Below, piece by piece: positions 6,870-16,196 of a stretch of DNA of 27,473 bases. Position 1 is the stretch's first letter, and every line of letters begins with the position of its first letter. The DNA comes from JANRIC01 sp033765345 (GTDB lineage Bacteria > Bacteroidota > Bacteroidia > Cytophagales > Microscillaceae). The notes beneath the pieces were generated by a model that saw only the letters and a program-made list of their open reading frames with translations, did not search any database and was not told the DNA's origin. The DNA is taken from assembly GCA_033765345.1 (NCBI GenBank), contig JANRIC010000070.1, positions 1 to 27,473 of the forward strand. Reading direction: 5' to 3'. Position numbers and translations under genes: made by a program.

Positions 6870-9806
6870 TTACATATTTAACAAATACTCGGTAAGGTTT
6901 ATTTCTGTGGGTAATGCCAGTTTTTTTCTGAGTCTGTAGCGGCTTATTTCTACTCCACGAAGAGATATACCCAAGAGAGGGGCTATTTCTTTGCTGTTCA
7001 GGTTCATACGCAAGTAGGCACACAGGCGGAGGTCACGGGGATTTAGAGTAGGGAATTTCTTTTTTAAAATCGTCAAAAAATCTCTATGTACGACGTTAAA
7101 ATGGAGTAAAAAATTATCCCACTCCTCATCTAATTTTTCTTCCTCCGCCAATATTTTTAATAATTTTTTCAACTCCACATTGTCATTCCCTACTTTGGCA
7201 TTTTTCTGAAACTGCTGTAGCTCTTTTTTTAGTTTCAAGATAAATTCTTTTTTCTGGACTAAGTTCATCGTGGCATTGGCGAGTTCAGCATTTTTATGTT
7301 TTATTTCAGCATCCAGTTTTTCATTTCTTAATTGAACTATTTCCTTTTCCGATTCTGCCAGTTCAAACTGGTGCAAATAAGCCTGTTGTTTTTGTTCTTC
7401 TTCAAATTTCTTCAGGTCGGCCAATCGTTTTACCTCTAATTTTTTTCTGTGCCTCAATGCTTGATATTTCAATAGAGCAAACAAAAATCCTATCGAGAGT
7501 ATGAAGTAAAAGATGTATGCCCAGATGGTTTGATACCAAGGGGGCGTGATTGTGAAGCTAAACTGATACACAGAGGATTCGTGCGAAGGGCTTTTCCTGG
7601 CTTTTACCTGAAAAGTATAAGTACCCGCAGGAAGATTGGTATATTCCTTCTCGGTGTTGCTGTCCCAATCACTCCAACCTAAGTCAAAACCCTGCAAATA
7701 ATAGCTGTATTCAAGCCCGGAAGGCTGTCCGTAGACGGAAGCTGTATAAGCAAAAAGTAAGGAATTGAGTTTGTAAGGAATGGTAATGGTAGTATTATCT
7801 TGCCTGCCGTTATACACATAACCCCCAAAAAGTACGCTGTCAATTGCCCCAGAAGTTTTTACTTGCGATACATAAGCAGAAAAAGGTTTTATGTTTTCCA
7901 GATATTTTTCATAATTCAGGTGATAAAATCCTGGTTCGCCACCTACCAAAATGTTACGACTATTGTATGGGAAAATATTTTCAAAACCACTTACGATTTT
8001 ATTTTTTAGCTCAGGTATGTAATGTATTTTGGGCTTTCCGGTGCTGAAATCTACCACACCGATCATTTTATCTTGTACAAACCAAATATTTCCTTTTTCA
8101 TCCTCTTTCAAATATCGAATAGGTTTTTGGCCGAAGATTGTCGAGTACATTTTTGACTTTAAGATTGTACTCGATGGTGGATCGTACTCATAGATGCCTT
8201 GGGGTGTAGCAAATACAATTTTCCCTTTGATTTTGAATACGTGGTTATCCAAGTCGGTAGGTAAACCGTTTTTTTGTGAAAATAAGCTGATGGATTTATC
8301 GGGAAGAGTGATTCTGTAAATACCCCGATAAGGATGTGATACCCAAATAGCATTGCCTTCTGTCTCTATGTAGCGACTAGACTCTTTAAATTTTTCTATG
8401 AAGCCTATATCTGTAAACTTTTTATTTTCTATTTCAAAAAAACGCGTTCCCAGGTAGTTGCCAGAAATTATTTTCATGGGTGATGTTTGAAGTATAGGTC
8501 TACAAGCCCAATAACCTGTGGATTGTGAGATCGGGTTTGCTTGCTTGTTGTTGATGACAAATAAGCCGTCATCCCGCCCTGCAAAGATTTGTTGGTTGAT
8601 CACTGACAGACTCCAGGTCAGCCCATCTAATATGGTTTTGGGTTCTTGGGCAATAGCACTCAGATCGAGGGTAGATTGGACAGAGAGGTACATCAGACCA
8701 GTGGAAAGTGCAAAATACAAATCATCTTTGAAGGATTTCACATCATAGCCTATCCCATTATTGAATGCAAGCGGGTTAATATGCTTGATCACGTTATTGC
8801 AGGTGAAAAAAGCCAAGCCATTGTCTAAACCTGCCCAAACACCACTATCCACACCCACAAATACGCAACGGACGGTGTTATTGGGCAGGCCGTTTTTAGT
8901 GGAAATATTTTCAAGCATCAAACCTTGCTTGGATATGTGATAGATCCCATTGAAGTACGTGCCAGCAAGGAAACTACTATCATTCAACATACACAAAGAA
9001 GTAAAATGCTGGCTTACATTCATGGCAGCAGGCTTCAAAGGGTATGGTTTTAATTTATTTTGTGTGAGTATGTAAAGTCCGTTACTCACTGTACTGAGTA
9101 GGCTCGATCCCTTTTGATATGGAATCATGTCAGTTATAAAAAAATTGGGAGGCAATACATCCTTTGGTAGAAAAGGCTGCCATTGATTATTTTGATAGAT
9201 AAGTACTCCCATCTGACTATCATGCGCCACAATTTGTCCTTGATGCTTGTGCATAGAAAGCCAAGTAGTGCTTGTTGGATAAACCGATAAATTTTCTCCA
9301 CTCAGTTTGAAAATATTGGAATTTGTTCTAAAAAAAACTTCTTTATCTGTTGCTTCCAGTTGCCATACATCCGTAAACCTTCGGTTTTGTACGGGCAACA
9401 AGTGTTTTAAAGAAGTAAACTGAAGCCGACCTATTTGATCGGGTGCATAATAACCCAGTTCATCTTGCGCCCCAGCATATAATTTGCCCTCCGGACCGAA
9501 ACCAATAGACCTTACTATGGTTTTGTTTGGCATCGGATGCAACTGCCAATTTGTACCATTGTAAACCAACAATCCTTCATTATTGGCTACATATAGACGA
9601 TTGTTTATATCTTGTGTGATAGCCCAGTTTTGAGTACCGCCCTCGTATTCGTTTCTCGTAAAACTGGTAACCTCGGTCTGGCTTATTAATCCTTGTGAAA
9701 ATGCAAAGCTGTGTATAAATAGTCCTGAAAAAAACCATGAAGTTCTTGCCCAAAAAACAGCCCAAAAACTGATGTATTTTAATTGATGTAGTATTGATGT
9801 AGCCAT
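6870..9806 (-). CDS. Membrane regulator: sensor propellers, Y_Y_Y domain, LuxR-type HTH
   Basis: A 978-residue one-component regulator. A long N-terminal export signal (about 1-38, ending SFAFSQ) leads into two-component-regulator propeller repeats (about 45-670; e.g. NTVRCVFVGVDSGVWAGLDNG and KGNIWFVQDKMIGVVDF). A Y_Y_Y domain follows at about 690-735 (SYYLQGFDLGWSDWD, LPAGTYTFQVKARK), then one membrane helix at about 760-783, a coiled-coil of Lys/Glu-rich helix (about 785-890), and a LuxR-type helix-turn-helix at about 918-978 (LNSKEIAPLLGISLRGVEISR). It has no histidine kinase or receiver domain. The propellers would sense a glycan in the periplasm, with the HTH in the cytoplasm. It is divergent from the glucan genes across a 274-nt gap, so control of that locus is the natural inference. 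A 15-bp direct repeat flanks its candidate promoter, suggesting autoregulation. Confidence 0.9.
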   Translation of the reverse strand: MATSILHQLKYISFWAVFWARTSWFFSGLFIHSFAFSQGLISQTEVTSFTRNEYEGGTQNWAITQDINNRLYVANNEGLLVYNGTNWQLHPMPNKTIVRSIGFGPEGKLYAGAQDELGYYAPDQIGRLQFTSLKHLLPVQNRRFTDVWQLEATDKEVFFRTNSNIFKLSGENLSVYPTSTTWLSMHKHQGQIVAHDSQMGVLIYQNNQWQPFLPKDVLPPNFFITDMIPYQKGSSLLSTVSNGLYILTQNKLKPYPLKPAAMNVSQHFTSLCMLNDSSFLAGTYFNGIYHISKQGLMLENISTKNGLPNNTVRCVFVGVDSGVWAGLDNGLAFFTCNNVIKHINPLAFNNGIGYDVKSFKDDLYFALSTGLMYLSVQSTLDLSAIAQEPKTILDGLTWSLSVINQQIFAGRDDGLFVINNKQANPISQSTGYWACRPILQTSPMKIISGNYLGTRFFEIENKKFTDIGFIEKFKESSRYIETEGNAIWVSHPYRGIYRITLPDKSISLFSQKNGLPTDLDNHVFKIKGKIVFATPQGIYEYDPPSSTILKSKMYSTIFGQKPIRYLKEDEKGNIWFVQDKMIGVVDFSTGKPKIHYIPELKNKIVSGFENIFPYNSRNILVGGEPGFYHLNYEKYLENIKPFSAYVSQVKTSGAIDSVLFGGYVYNGRQDNTTITIPYKLNSLLFAYTASVYGQPSGLEYSYYLQGFDLGWSDWDSNTEKEYTNLPAGTYTFQVKARKSPSHESSVYQFSFTITPPWYQTIWAYIFYFILSIGFLFALLKYQALRHRKKLEVKRLADLKKFEEEQKQQAYLHQFELAESEKEIVQLRNEKLDAEIKHKNAELANATMNLVQKKEFILKLKKELQQFQKNAKVGNDNVELKKLLKILAEEEKLDEEWDNFLLHFNVVHRDFLTILKKKFPTLNPRDLRLCAYLRMNLNSKEIAPLLGISLRGVEISRYRLRKKLALPTEINLTEYLLNM

Positions 9807-9855
9807 ATTAGTACAAATCTAAGATTTTTTTGAATTTGTAGTAGTATTGATGTAG
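9788..9855 (-). repeat. 15-bp direct repeat pair around regulator start
   Basis: On the minus strand CTACATCAATACTAC occurs at 9841-9855 and again at 9788-9802, inside the first codons of the regulator. The copies are 53 nt apart, close to five helical turns, and a further partial copy (CTACATCAA, 9783-9791) overlaps the second. The candidate -7 box and start codon lie between the copies. The placement suits an operator pair. A recent local duplication is the alternative. Confidence 0.5.
9814..9821 (-). promoter_or_regulatory. Candidate -7 box (TAGATTTG) for the regulator
   Basis: Read on the minus strand, TAGATTTG matches TAnnTTTG exactly and ends 7 nt before the regulator ATG, implying a leaderless or nearly leaderless transcript. 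No -33 TTTG is present; the upstream copy of the 15-bp repeat covers that region instead. No box of similar quality was found for the divergent glucan genes in the rest of the gap to 10080. Confidence 0.35.
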
Positions 9856-10080
9856 TTATTTTTTTGGTATTGCAGAAATAAGCAATCATTTTTGTATCAT
9901 AACCTTTCCAATAAAAATTATAACTTTTTTGCGCTTCAAAATAAACGGAAAATTTTTATTGGTTCTTAATGCAAATAAGCATAAAAAATAAGTCTTGCTT
10001 AAATTATACTTTAACTCAAACTAATTATATCAGTCCGCCTTTGATTTTTCATTAATTGTTCAAAAATAAAATTATTCATT

Positions 10081-13000
10081 GTGAAAAAATTAATTACACT
10101 CTTTATCACCCTTTCCCTAAGCCTCTTGTGTGCCAACGCACAACAGAGTGTTTCTGTTAAGAAGTCAACAGATGGCTTCATGTTAGAAGCTGGTGGAAAC
10201 CCCTTCTTTGTGAACGGTATGAACTGGGATTATTTTCCGATAGGTACCAATTTTTCCTATAGTCTGTGGAATCAATCCGATGATGTTATTAGAGCAGCTC
10301 TTGACTACGAAATGCCACTATTGAAGAATATGGGCGTAAACACCATTCGTCAGTACACCGGCGTGCCTGCAAAATGGATAAAGTATATTTATGAAAATTA
10401 TGGTATCTATACCATGCTTAACCATTCCTTTGGCCGATATGGACTTACCTTAAATGGGGTATGGACTCCCAATACCGATTATTCCAATCCATTGGTAAAA
10501 GAACTTTTACTCAAAGAAACCATGGACATGGTGGCAGAGTATCAAAATACCCCTGGCTTGTTGATGTATTTGTTGGGTAATGAAAATAACTATGGATTGT
10601 TTTGGAGGGGTGCTGAAACAGAAAATATACCCGTGCAAGATAGACAATCCACAAGAGATGCCTATAATCTATACAAATTATTCAATGAGGGAGCAAAAGC
10701 TATCAAGTCAGTCAGTCAAAAGCACCCAGTAGCTATCTGTAATGGGGATCTTCTTTTCCTTGATATTATCGCCCAAGAATGTAAAGATATCGACATACTA
10801 GGTATCAACACCTATAGAGGTATCTCTTTTACAGATTTGTATGACAGGGCTAAAAAAGAATTTGACAAACCTGTATTGCTTACCGAGTTTGGAGCGGATG
10901 CCTACAACACACAAGCCAATAAAGAAGACCAAGAATATCAAGCAAAAATATTGGTCAGCAATTGGAAAGAAATTTATGCCAATGCTGCTGGTATGGGTAA
11001 AAATGGAAATTCCTTGGGGGGTTTTACCTTCCAATTCAGTGACGGCTGGTGGAAAACCGGGCAAACAACTGGCTTGGATGAACACGATGCCACAGCATCT
11101 TGGTCAAATGGTGGTTATCAGAATGATTTCGTAGCAGGCGATAATAATATGAACGAAGAATGGTTTGGTATCTGTGCCAAAGGAGCAACCAATGCAAGAG
11201 GTACTTACGAACTCTATCCTCGTGCTGCTTATTATGCTTTGAAAGACATACATACTTTTAATCCTTACCGTGAAAATAGTGTACAAGCCTTCTCCCAACT
11301 GGATAATTTATCCACCGCAGATGCCCTATTGAAGGCAAGGGGTGATAAAGCCGCCTTAGACGCACAAGACAAAGGCAAATTGTACCTGAGTGATTTACAA
11401 GCCAACTTTTACACGTTTTACACAGGGGGTAGTTTGATTTCAACACCTGAATCAGCCGATCCGAATAATACCACTGCCTACCCCAGAACGCAGGGTTTTG
11501 ACCACATGCAATCCTTTAATGTGGGCGTAACAGCAAGACCCGCCCCGAATATGAAGGCAAATGTGCAGTTTAATATATTGGGTAATGTAGCTGAAAACCC
11601 CATTGACGAAGTATTCTACGAAAACAGAGGAAGGGATTTAACGGTCAATACGCCCAACGGAATTCAGCAAATCAACTCCAATAACAGAGTTCAATTATAC
11701 AGAGCAAGCTATAGCTGGGATGCAAGGGACTTTAAATTGACAGGCTTTTACCGTACAGGGCATTATCATTGGGGTTATGAAGGCGATTTCTTTGGCTTGT
11801 ATCCCGAAGCAAACTACGGCCCGAACATAGATATCTACAATGGTGAAGCTCCTTTCGGATTTGAAATAGAAGGCAAAAGAATTATCAAAGGCTTGAAGAT
11901 TGCCTTCGGACCGGAGCTTTGGTGGGGAGCTAACCCAGCTATCTTGCTCAAATACAGCCGCAAATTAGCTAATTTTGATGTGACAGGGATCTTTCACGAA
12001 GATATTACTCAACGAAACAATCTGCAAAGCTCATTTGCCGTGCCTGTACCTAAAACAAGAAAAGCATCTCTCAGTATTTCCCGAAAATTTGAAAAACTCA
12101 CAGTTAATATCGGTGGTTTATGGGGCGGGCAACCACTCAACGGCAGAACCTTCCAATTGATGAGGGAGGGTGAAGCATTCCAAGACCAAATTAAAAACAC
12201 CGATAACTTTGGTGGCAAAATAAAACTAACCTATGCAAGCGGTGCCATACAATGGTACGGATTGGCTTCTTACATGGGGCTTGTGGCAAATGGGGGCTTT
12301 GACCAAACACAGACATTTACAGGATGGAGACTCAAGGACATTGGAAGCGGTAATATGTACAATGTGTTGAGTGGATTCACTATCAGTATGGGTAAGCTGC
12401 AAATAGCACCTAACTTCTTGTACCAAAAACCCATCGAAGGACCGATTACCGATTTAACAGCACCTGCTCGTTCAAGAAATATTTTAGATGATCCTTTCTC
12501 CGTCAGAAGTAACCGCGAAACAGTTGCAGGTGAATTATTGCTTACCTACGACCCTACACCCGCTACTTGGATGTATCAGTGGGATAACGACCGTGCCGAA
12601 GATGCAAAATTTGCAGTGAGTGCTGGTTTTGTTTATCGTCATCTTCCCACTGTACAGGATGCCGCTATCGGTATTTTAGGAAATGGCAGAACCACCTTTG
12701 TATTTCCCGGCTCTGTTCCAGCACAAGACTTGTGGGAAACCAATGTGAGGCTAGTTTCCAAACTAAATCCTAATCTTGGTTTTATTGCCAACCTGTATGC
12801 AGGCAATGGACAGGCAAACGGCAACGACACACGCACCATCAACCGCTATGGATTTGATATTCGCACGATTTACAAACAAGTCAAATTAATTACCATAGCT
12901 AAGTTTGACGATTGGGGACCTTTTGACTACCATCGTGATTTTAACCTTACCTTCCCTGTGCAGTTAATCGCAGATATTTCTTTTGAAATTGGCAAACCCG

Positions 13001-13197
13001 ACTGGTTTATACTACCCGGCACTAAAATAGGAATGAGAAGTACTTATCGAACGCTCAATAGATTTTCTAATAGGTACTCGCCCATCGAAACCATCAATGC
13101 AGCAGGTGAACTTGTACCTGACCCCGATGCGATTGGTTTTCCAAATGGAAACGAATGGGAAATACGCACTTACATTCAGATAAATATTAACAATTAA
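10081..13197 (+). CDS. Clan GH-A glycosidase fused to outer-membrane beta-barrel
   Basis: A 1038-residue protein starting with GTG. Residues 1-20 are a signal peptide (LLCANAQ). Residues about 22-395 form a (beta/alpha)8 glycosidase domain resembling the catalytic domain of GH2 but without GH2's N-terminal sandwich domains. The likely acid/base is Glu168 in LLGNENN and the nucleophile Glu269 in LLTEFGAD. Spacing and contexts fit a retaining clan GH-A enzyme, and GH5/GH72-like families remain possible. Residues about 410-1038 are a run of alternating polar/aromatic strands (QLYRASYSWDARDFKLTGFY, KLAFGPELWWG-like, AKFAVSAGFVYRHL) with Asn/Gly turns, ending EIRTYIQININN, as in outer-membrane barrels. 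No TonB box or plug domain was recognised. First gene of the glucan locus. It probably cuts glucan at the outer membrane and may also act as the missing pore. Confidence 0.85.
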   Translation: MKKLITLFITLSLSLLCANAQQSVSVKKSTDGFMLEAGGNPFFVNGMNWDYFPIGTNFSYSLWNQSDDVIRAALDYEMPLLKNMGVNTIRQYTGVPAKWIKYIYENYGIYTMLNHSFGRYGLTLNGVWTPNTDYSNPLVKELLLKETMDMVAEYQNTPGLLMYLLGNENNYGLFWRGAETENIPVQDRQSTRDAYNLYKLFNEGAKAIKSVSQKHPVAICNGDLLFLDIIAQECKDIDILGINTYRGISFTDLYDRAKKEFDKPVLLTEFGADAYNTQANKEDQEYQAKILVSNWKEIYANAAGMGKNGNSLGGFTFQFSDGWWKTGQTTGLDEHDATASWSNGGYQNDFVAGDNNMNEEWFGICAKGATNARGTYELYPRAAYYALKDIHTFNPYRENSVQAFSQLDNLSTADALLKARGDKAALDAQDKGKLYLSDLQANFYTFYTGGSLISTPESADPNNTTAYPRTQGFDHMQSFNVGVTARPAPNMKANVQFNILGNVAENPIDEVFYENRGRDLTVNTPNGIQQINSNNRVQLYRASYSWDARDFKLTGFYRTGHYHWGYEGDFFGLYPEANYGPNIDIYNGEAPFGFEIEGKRIIKGLKIAFGPELWWGANPAILLKYSRKLANFDVTGIFHEDITQRNNLQSSFAVPVPKTRKASLSISRKFEKLTVNIGGLWGGQPLNGRTFQLMREGEAFQDQIKNTDNFGGKIKLTYASGAIQWYGLASYMGLVANGGFDQTQTFTGWRLKDIGSGNMYNVLSGFTISMGKLQIAPNFLYQKPIEGPITDLTAPARSRNILDDPFSVRSNRETVAGELLLTYDPTPATWMYQWDNDRAEDAKFAVSAGFVYRHLPTVQDAAIGILGNGRTTFVFPGSVPAQDLWETNVRLVSKLNPNLGFIANLYAGNGQANGNDTRTINRYGFDIRTIYKQVKLITIAKFDDWGPFDYHRDFNLTFPVQLIADISFEIGKPDWFILPGTKIGMRSTYRTLNRFSNRYSPIETINAAGELVPDPDAIGFPNGNEWEIRTYIQININN

Positions 13198-13253
13198 GTA
13201 TCACAAAATATTGACAATTTAATATTTGAAATATCTAAAAAAATCTTTTTATA

Positions 13254-16118
13254 ATGAAAAATAGACAAATAATCTACGCACTAATCACCTTCCTTTCCAG
13301 CTTAGTCCTTTTATTGGGCTGTGAAACCAGGGAATTGGATGATTTACAACCCCTTTCTTTTCCTACTACTGCCGAAGTTTTTATTGATGATTTTACCGGC
13401 GATTTGGCATACTCTGCTTTTGGAGGTTCAGATGTAAGGGCTTTTCAGGTGGATAATCAGGTAAGTTATGATGGCTCCCTGCAATCTATGCGCTTTGATG
13501 TGCCAGATGCCAACAGCCCCAATGGCTCTTATGCAGGGGGAGTGTTTTTCAGCAAGACCGGAAGAAATCTATCCGGCTACAACGCACTTACATTTTATAT
13601 CAAAGCCTCCCAAGCCGCTACAATTGGAGAAATTGGCTTTGGAAATGACTTAGGAGCCAATAAATACGTGGTTACCCTAAATGGCTTACCCGTAAACAGC
13701 AATTGGAAAAAAGTAATTATTCCTATTCCCGATGCTTCCAAACTGATCGCTGAAAAAGGACTACTCTACTATGCTACCGCCCCAGAAAATGACAGAGGAT
13801 ATAGCTTTTGGATTGATGAAGTGCGTTTTGAAAAATTAGGTGATATAAGCAACCTGCAAGGTTTCATGTATGAAGGACAAGATAGAACAAACAATGCTGT
13901 TGAGACAGGTGACAAAATTACCATTAATGGACTTCAGGCCTCTGTAAACCTGCCCACTGGTGTAAACCAGACCGTGAATATATCTCCTTATTATTTTACA
14001 TTTAGCTCCTCCACCCCAATGATCGCTGGTGTAGATGATAAGGGAGTAGTGTCAGTAATAGATGCAGGTACTACCACGATTACGGCTACACTTGGTGGCA
14101 AAACAGCCACCGGGTCACTGAAAATTACTTCCACTGGTGCCCCCGTCGGCCCGACTACAGCCGCACCAATGCCTCCTGCAAGAGAAGCGGCTGAGGTAAT
14201 TTCATTGTATAGCAATACATATACAAACGTGCCAGTGGATACCTGGAATGCAAGGTATATTTTTTCTACGGTTGACGAGTTTTTTATCAAAGTACAAGAT
14301 GATGATGTAATACGCTACCGCAACCTGAACTTTGTAGGGATTGAATTTAGAAATCCTACCGTGGACGCATCGAGTATGAGTGGCTTTCACATTGATATTT
14401 GGACACCTGACCCTATTAGCGAAAGCACTCAATTTAAAGTGCTTTTGGCTGACCTCGGAGCCGATGGTGCATTTGGTGGCGGGGATGATAAAAATCATGA
14501 AGTTACAGTTACCAGCGCTTCACTAAGCAGCGGAAACTGGGTAGGGATTGATATTCCGCTTTCTAGCTTTACCAGCCTGACTTCCAGATCAAAGCTAGGG
14601 CAAATGGTACTTTCAGGTACGCTCCCCAATTTGTATATTGACAATGTGTATTTCTATAAAATACCTACCAAGCCAACGGTTGCAGCCCCTACACCTGCAA
14701 GGGCTTCTGAAAATGTACTCTCTGTTTTCAGTGATGCTTATACCAATGTGGCTGGTTCTGATTTGAATCCTAACTGGGGACAATCAGGGTTTTCTACTTC
14801 CGGCCCAACGCTTATTGCCGGTAATAATACTTTAGCGTATACCAATTTTAATTACCAAGGTCTTCAATTAGGAAGTAGCCAAAATGTATCTTCTTTTGGC
14901 TTCTTGCATCTTGACTATTATTCTACCAATGCAACTTCACTGAATGTGTTCCTAATCAGCCCTGGCCCCGTAGAAACGCCTTTTGTGCTGAATGTACCCA
15001 CCTCCGGTTGGAACAGTGTGGATATTCCTTTATCGGCATTCTCGCCCGTTAATTTAAGTGATGTCATTCAGTTCAAATTTGATGGCGGAACAGCCAGCGA
15101 TGTGTATGTGGATAATATCTACTTCTGGAAAAACCCTGCGCCCCCTATTGTGCCTACTAGTGCAGCTCCAGTGCCTACTACACCCTCGGCAGATGTACTT
15201 TCTATCTTCAGTGATTCCTACACTACTGTTCCCAGTCCAATAGATCTCACTCCTTACTGGGGACAGCCACAGGCAGGATACGCAGCATCAGTAACATCTA
15301 TTGCTGGAAATAATACTCTGTATTATGACAACTTTAATTATCAGGGACTAGACTTTGCTACTGACCCGCAAGATGTTTCCTCTTATGATTTTCTGCATCT
15401 TGATTACTACTCTGCCAATGCTACTGCATTAAATGTATACTTAATCAGTCCTGGTGCCGAAACTCCTTTTACACTTACCGTACCTACATCTGGGTGGAGT
15501 AGTGTGAATATCCCCTTATCGGCATTTGCAGGTGTGAATCTAAGCAATGTCATTCAATTCAAATTTGATGGGGGTGATGGCACTAAAGATATTTATGTGG
15601 ACAATATTTACTTCTATAAGAATACAAGTAGCGGCACATTTACTTTAAATGATGTCATCAATTTTGAATCAGGCGGATTTGGCGCAAGCTGGACGTGGAA
15701 TGTATTTGAAAACGCCGGAAATCCTCCTTTGGAGTTTGTGGCAAACCCTGACCCATCAGGCATCAATACATCTTCAACGGTAGCTAAATTTACAGCGAAT
15801 CAAGCAGGCCAGCCTTATGCTGGTACTGAAACAACACAAGCGGGTACATTTAATTTAGATGCCGCCCACAAGATTGTAAAAATTATGGTATACAAGACAG
15901 TAACCAGTGATGTGGGGATAAAATTTGCAAAACCTGATGGTTTTTCATTCGGAGAAATTAAAGTACCCAATACAGCCATCAATGCTTGGCAAGAACTTAC
16001 ATTCGACTTTACAGCACAATTACAAGATGGATATAACCAGATAGTTATATTCCCTGATTTTACCGCACGAGGGGCTACCAATGTGATTTATTTTGATAAC
16101 ATAAGATTTGGTAATTAA
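13254..16118 (+). CDS. Multi-domain surface glycan-binding lipoprotein
   Basis: A 954-residue lipoprotein with lipobox LLLGC (cysteine 23) followed by acidic residues (ETRELDD), as in surface-exported Bacteroidota lipoproteins. Domains: a jelly-roll-like binding domain (about 40-195, ending FWIDEVRFEK), a BIG2-type Ig-like domain (about 215-293, with VSVIDAGTTTITATLGGKTA), three repeated modules (about 297-471, 472-631 and 632-792), and a final sandwich domain (about 793-954, ending IYFDNIRFG). No catalytic motif was found. The repeated modules, with SVFSDAYTN at the start and YVDNIYFYK at the end, are of a type I recall as accessory modules of family 16 laminarinases, so beta-glucan binding is likely. 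It fills the SGBP role, although no SusC/SusD partner is present. It lies 56 nt after the barrel enzyme. Confidence 0.85.
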   Translation: MKNRQIIYALITFLSSLVLLLGCETRELDDLQPLSFPTTAEVFIDDFTGDLAYSAFGGSDVRAFQVDNQVSYDGSLQSMRFDVPDANSPNGSYAGGVFFSKTGRNLSGYNALTFYIKASQAATIGEIGFGNDLGANKYVVTLNGLPVNSNWKKVIIPIPDASKLIAEKGLLYYATAPENDRGYSFWIDEVRFEKLGDISNLQGFMYEGQDRTNNAVETGDKITINGLQASVNLPTGVNQTVNISPYYFTFSSSTPMIAGVDDKGVVSVIDAGTTTITATLGGKTATGSLKITSTGAPVGPTTAAPMPPAREAAEVISLYSNTYTNVPVDTWNARYIFSTVDEFFIKVQDDDVIRYRNLNFVGIEFRNPTVDASSMSGFHIDIWTPDPISESTQFKVLLADLGADGAFGGGDDKNHEVTVTSASLSSGNWVGIDIPLSSFTSLTSRSKLGQMVLSGTLPNLYIDNVYFYKIPTKPTVAAPTPARASENVLSVFSDAYTNVAGSDLNPNWGQSGFSTSGPTLIAGNNTLAYTNFNYQGLQLGSSQNVSSFGFLHLDYYSTNATSLNVFLISPGPVETPFVLNVPTSGWNSVDIPLSAFSPVNLSDVIQFKFDGGTASDVYVDNIYFWKNPAPPIVPTSAAPVPTTPSADVLSIFSDSYTTVPSPIDLTPYWGQPQAGYAASVTSIAGNNTLYYDNFNYQGLDFATDPQDVSSYDFLHLDYYSANATALNVYLISPGAETPFTLTVPTSGWSSVNIPLSAFAGVNLSNVIQFKFDGGDGTKDIYVDNIYFYKNTSSGTFTLNDVINFESGGFGASWTWNVFENAGNPPLEFVANPDPSGINTSSTVAKFTANQAGQPYAGTETTQAGTFNLDAAHKIVKIMVYKTVTSDVGIKFAKPDGFSFGEIKVPNTAINAWQELTFDFTAQLQDGYNQIVIFPDFTARGATNVIYFDNIRFGN
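14145..15630 (+). repeat. Three tandem binding modules within the lipoprotein
   Basis: Three modules of about 160-175 residues start with TTAAPMPPAREAAEVISLYS, PTVAAPTPARASENVLSVFS and PTSAAPVPTTPSADVLSIFS, and end with YIDNVYFYK, YVDNIYFWK and YVDNIYFYK. Modules 2 and 3 are much closer to each other (shared AGNNTL, FNYQGL, FLHLDYYS, VPTSGW, IPLSAF and VIQFKFDGG) than to module 1, which has a Gly/Asp-rich insert (LGADGAFGGGDDKN). This points to a recent duplication of the last module and to multivalent glycan binding. Confidence 0.8.
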
Positions 16119-16125
16119 AAAAAAT

Positions 16126-16151
16126 GGTGGGTTACTATTGGGTAACCCATC
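16126..16151. terminator. Intergenic hairpin between binding protein and GH16
   Basis: The arms GGTGGGTTAC (16126-16135) and GTAACCCATC (16142-16151) pair over 10 bp with one G-U and a 6-nt loop, directly after the stop codon and an A8 tract. On the plus strand there is no T-run behind it, so it is more likely an mRNA-stability or partial attenuation element than a full stop. On the minus strand the A-tract would read as a T-run. Confidence 0.5.
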
Positions 16152-16196
16152 AAAAACATTTTAAATATTTTAAAAGCAACAAATAAAAATATTGTC

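Noticed and set aside
10500..13197. Reading the barrel half of the first glucan gene as a SusC/TonB-dependent transporter
   Set aside because: No TonB box or plug-domain motifs were recognised and about 620 residues is short for SusC; only a generic outer-membrane barrel is supported.
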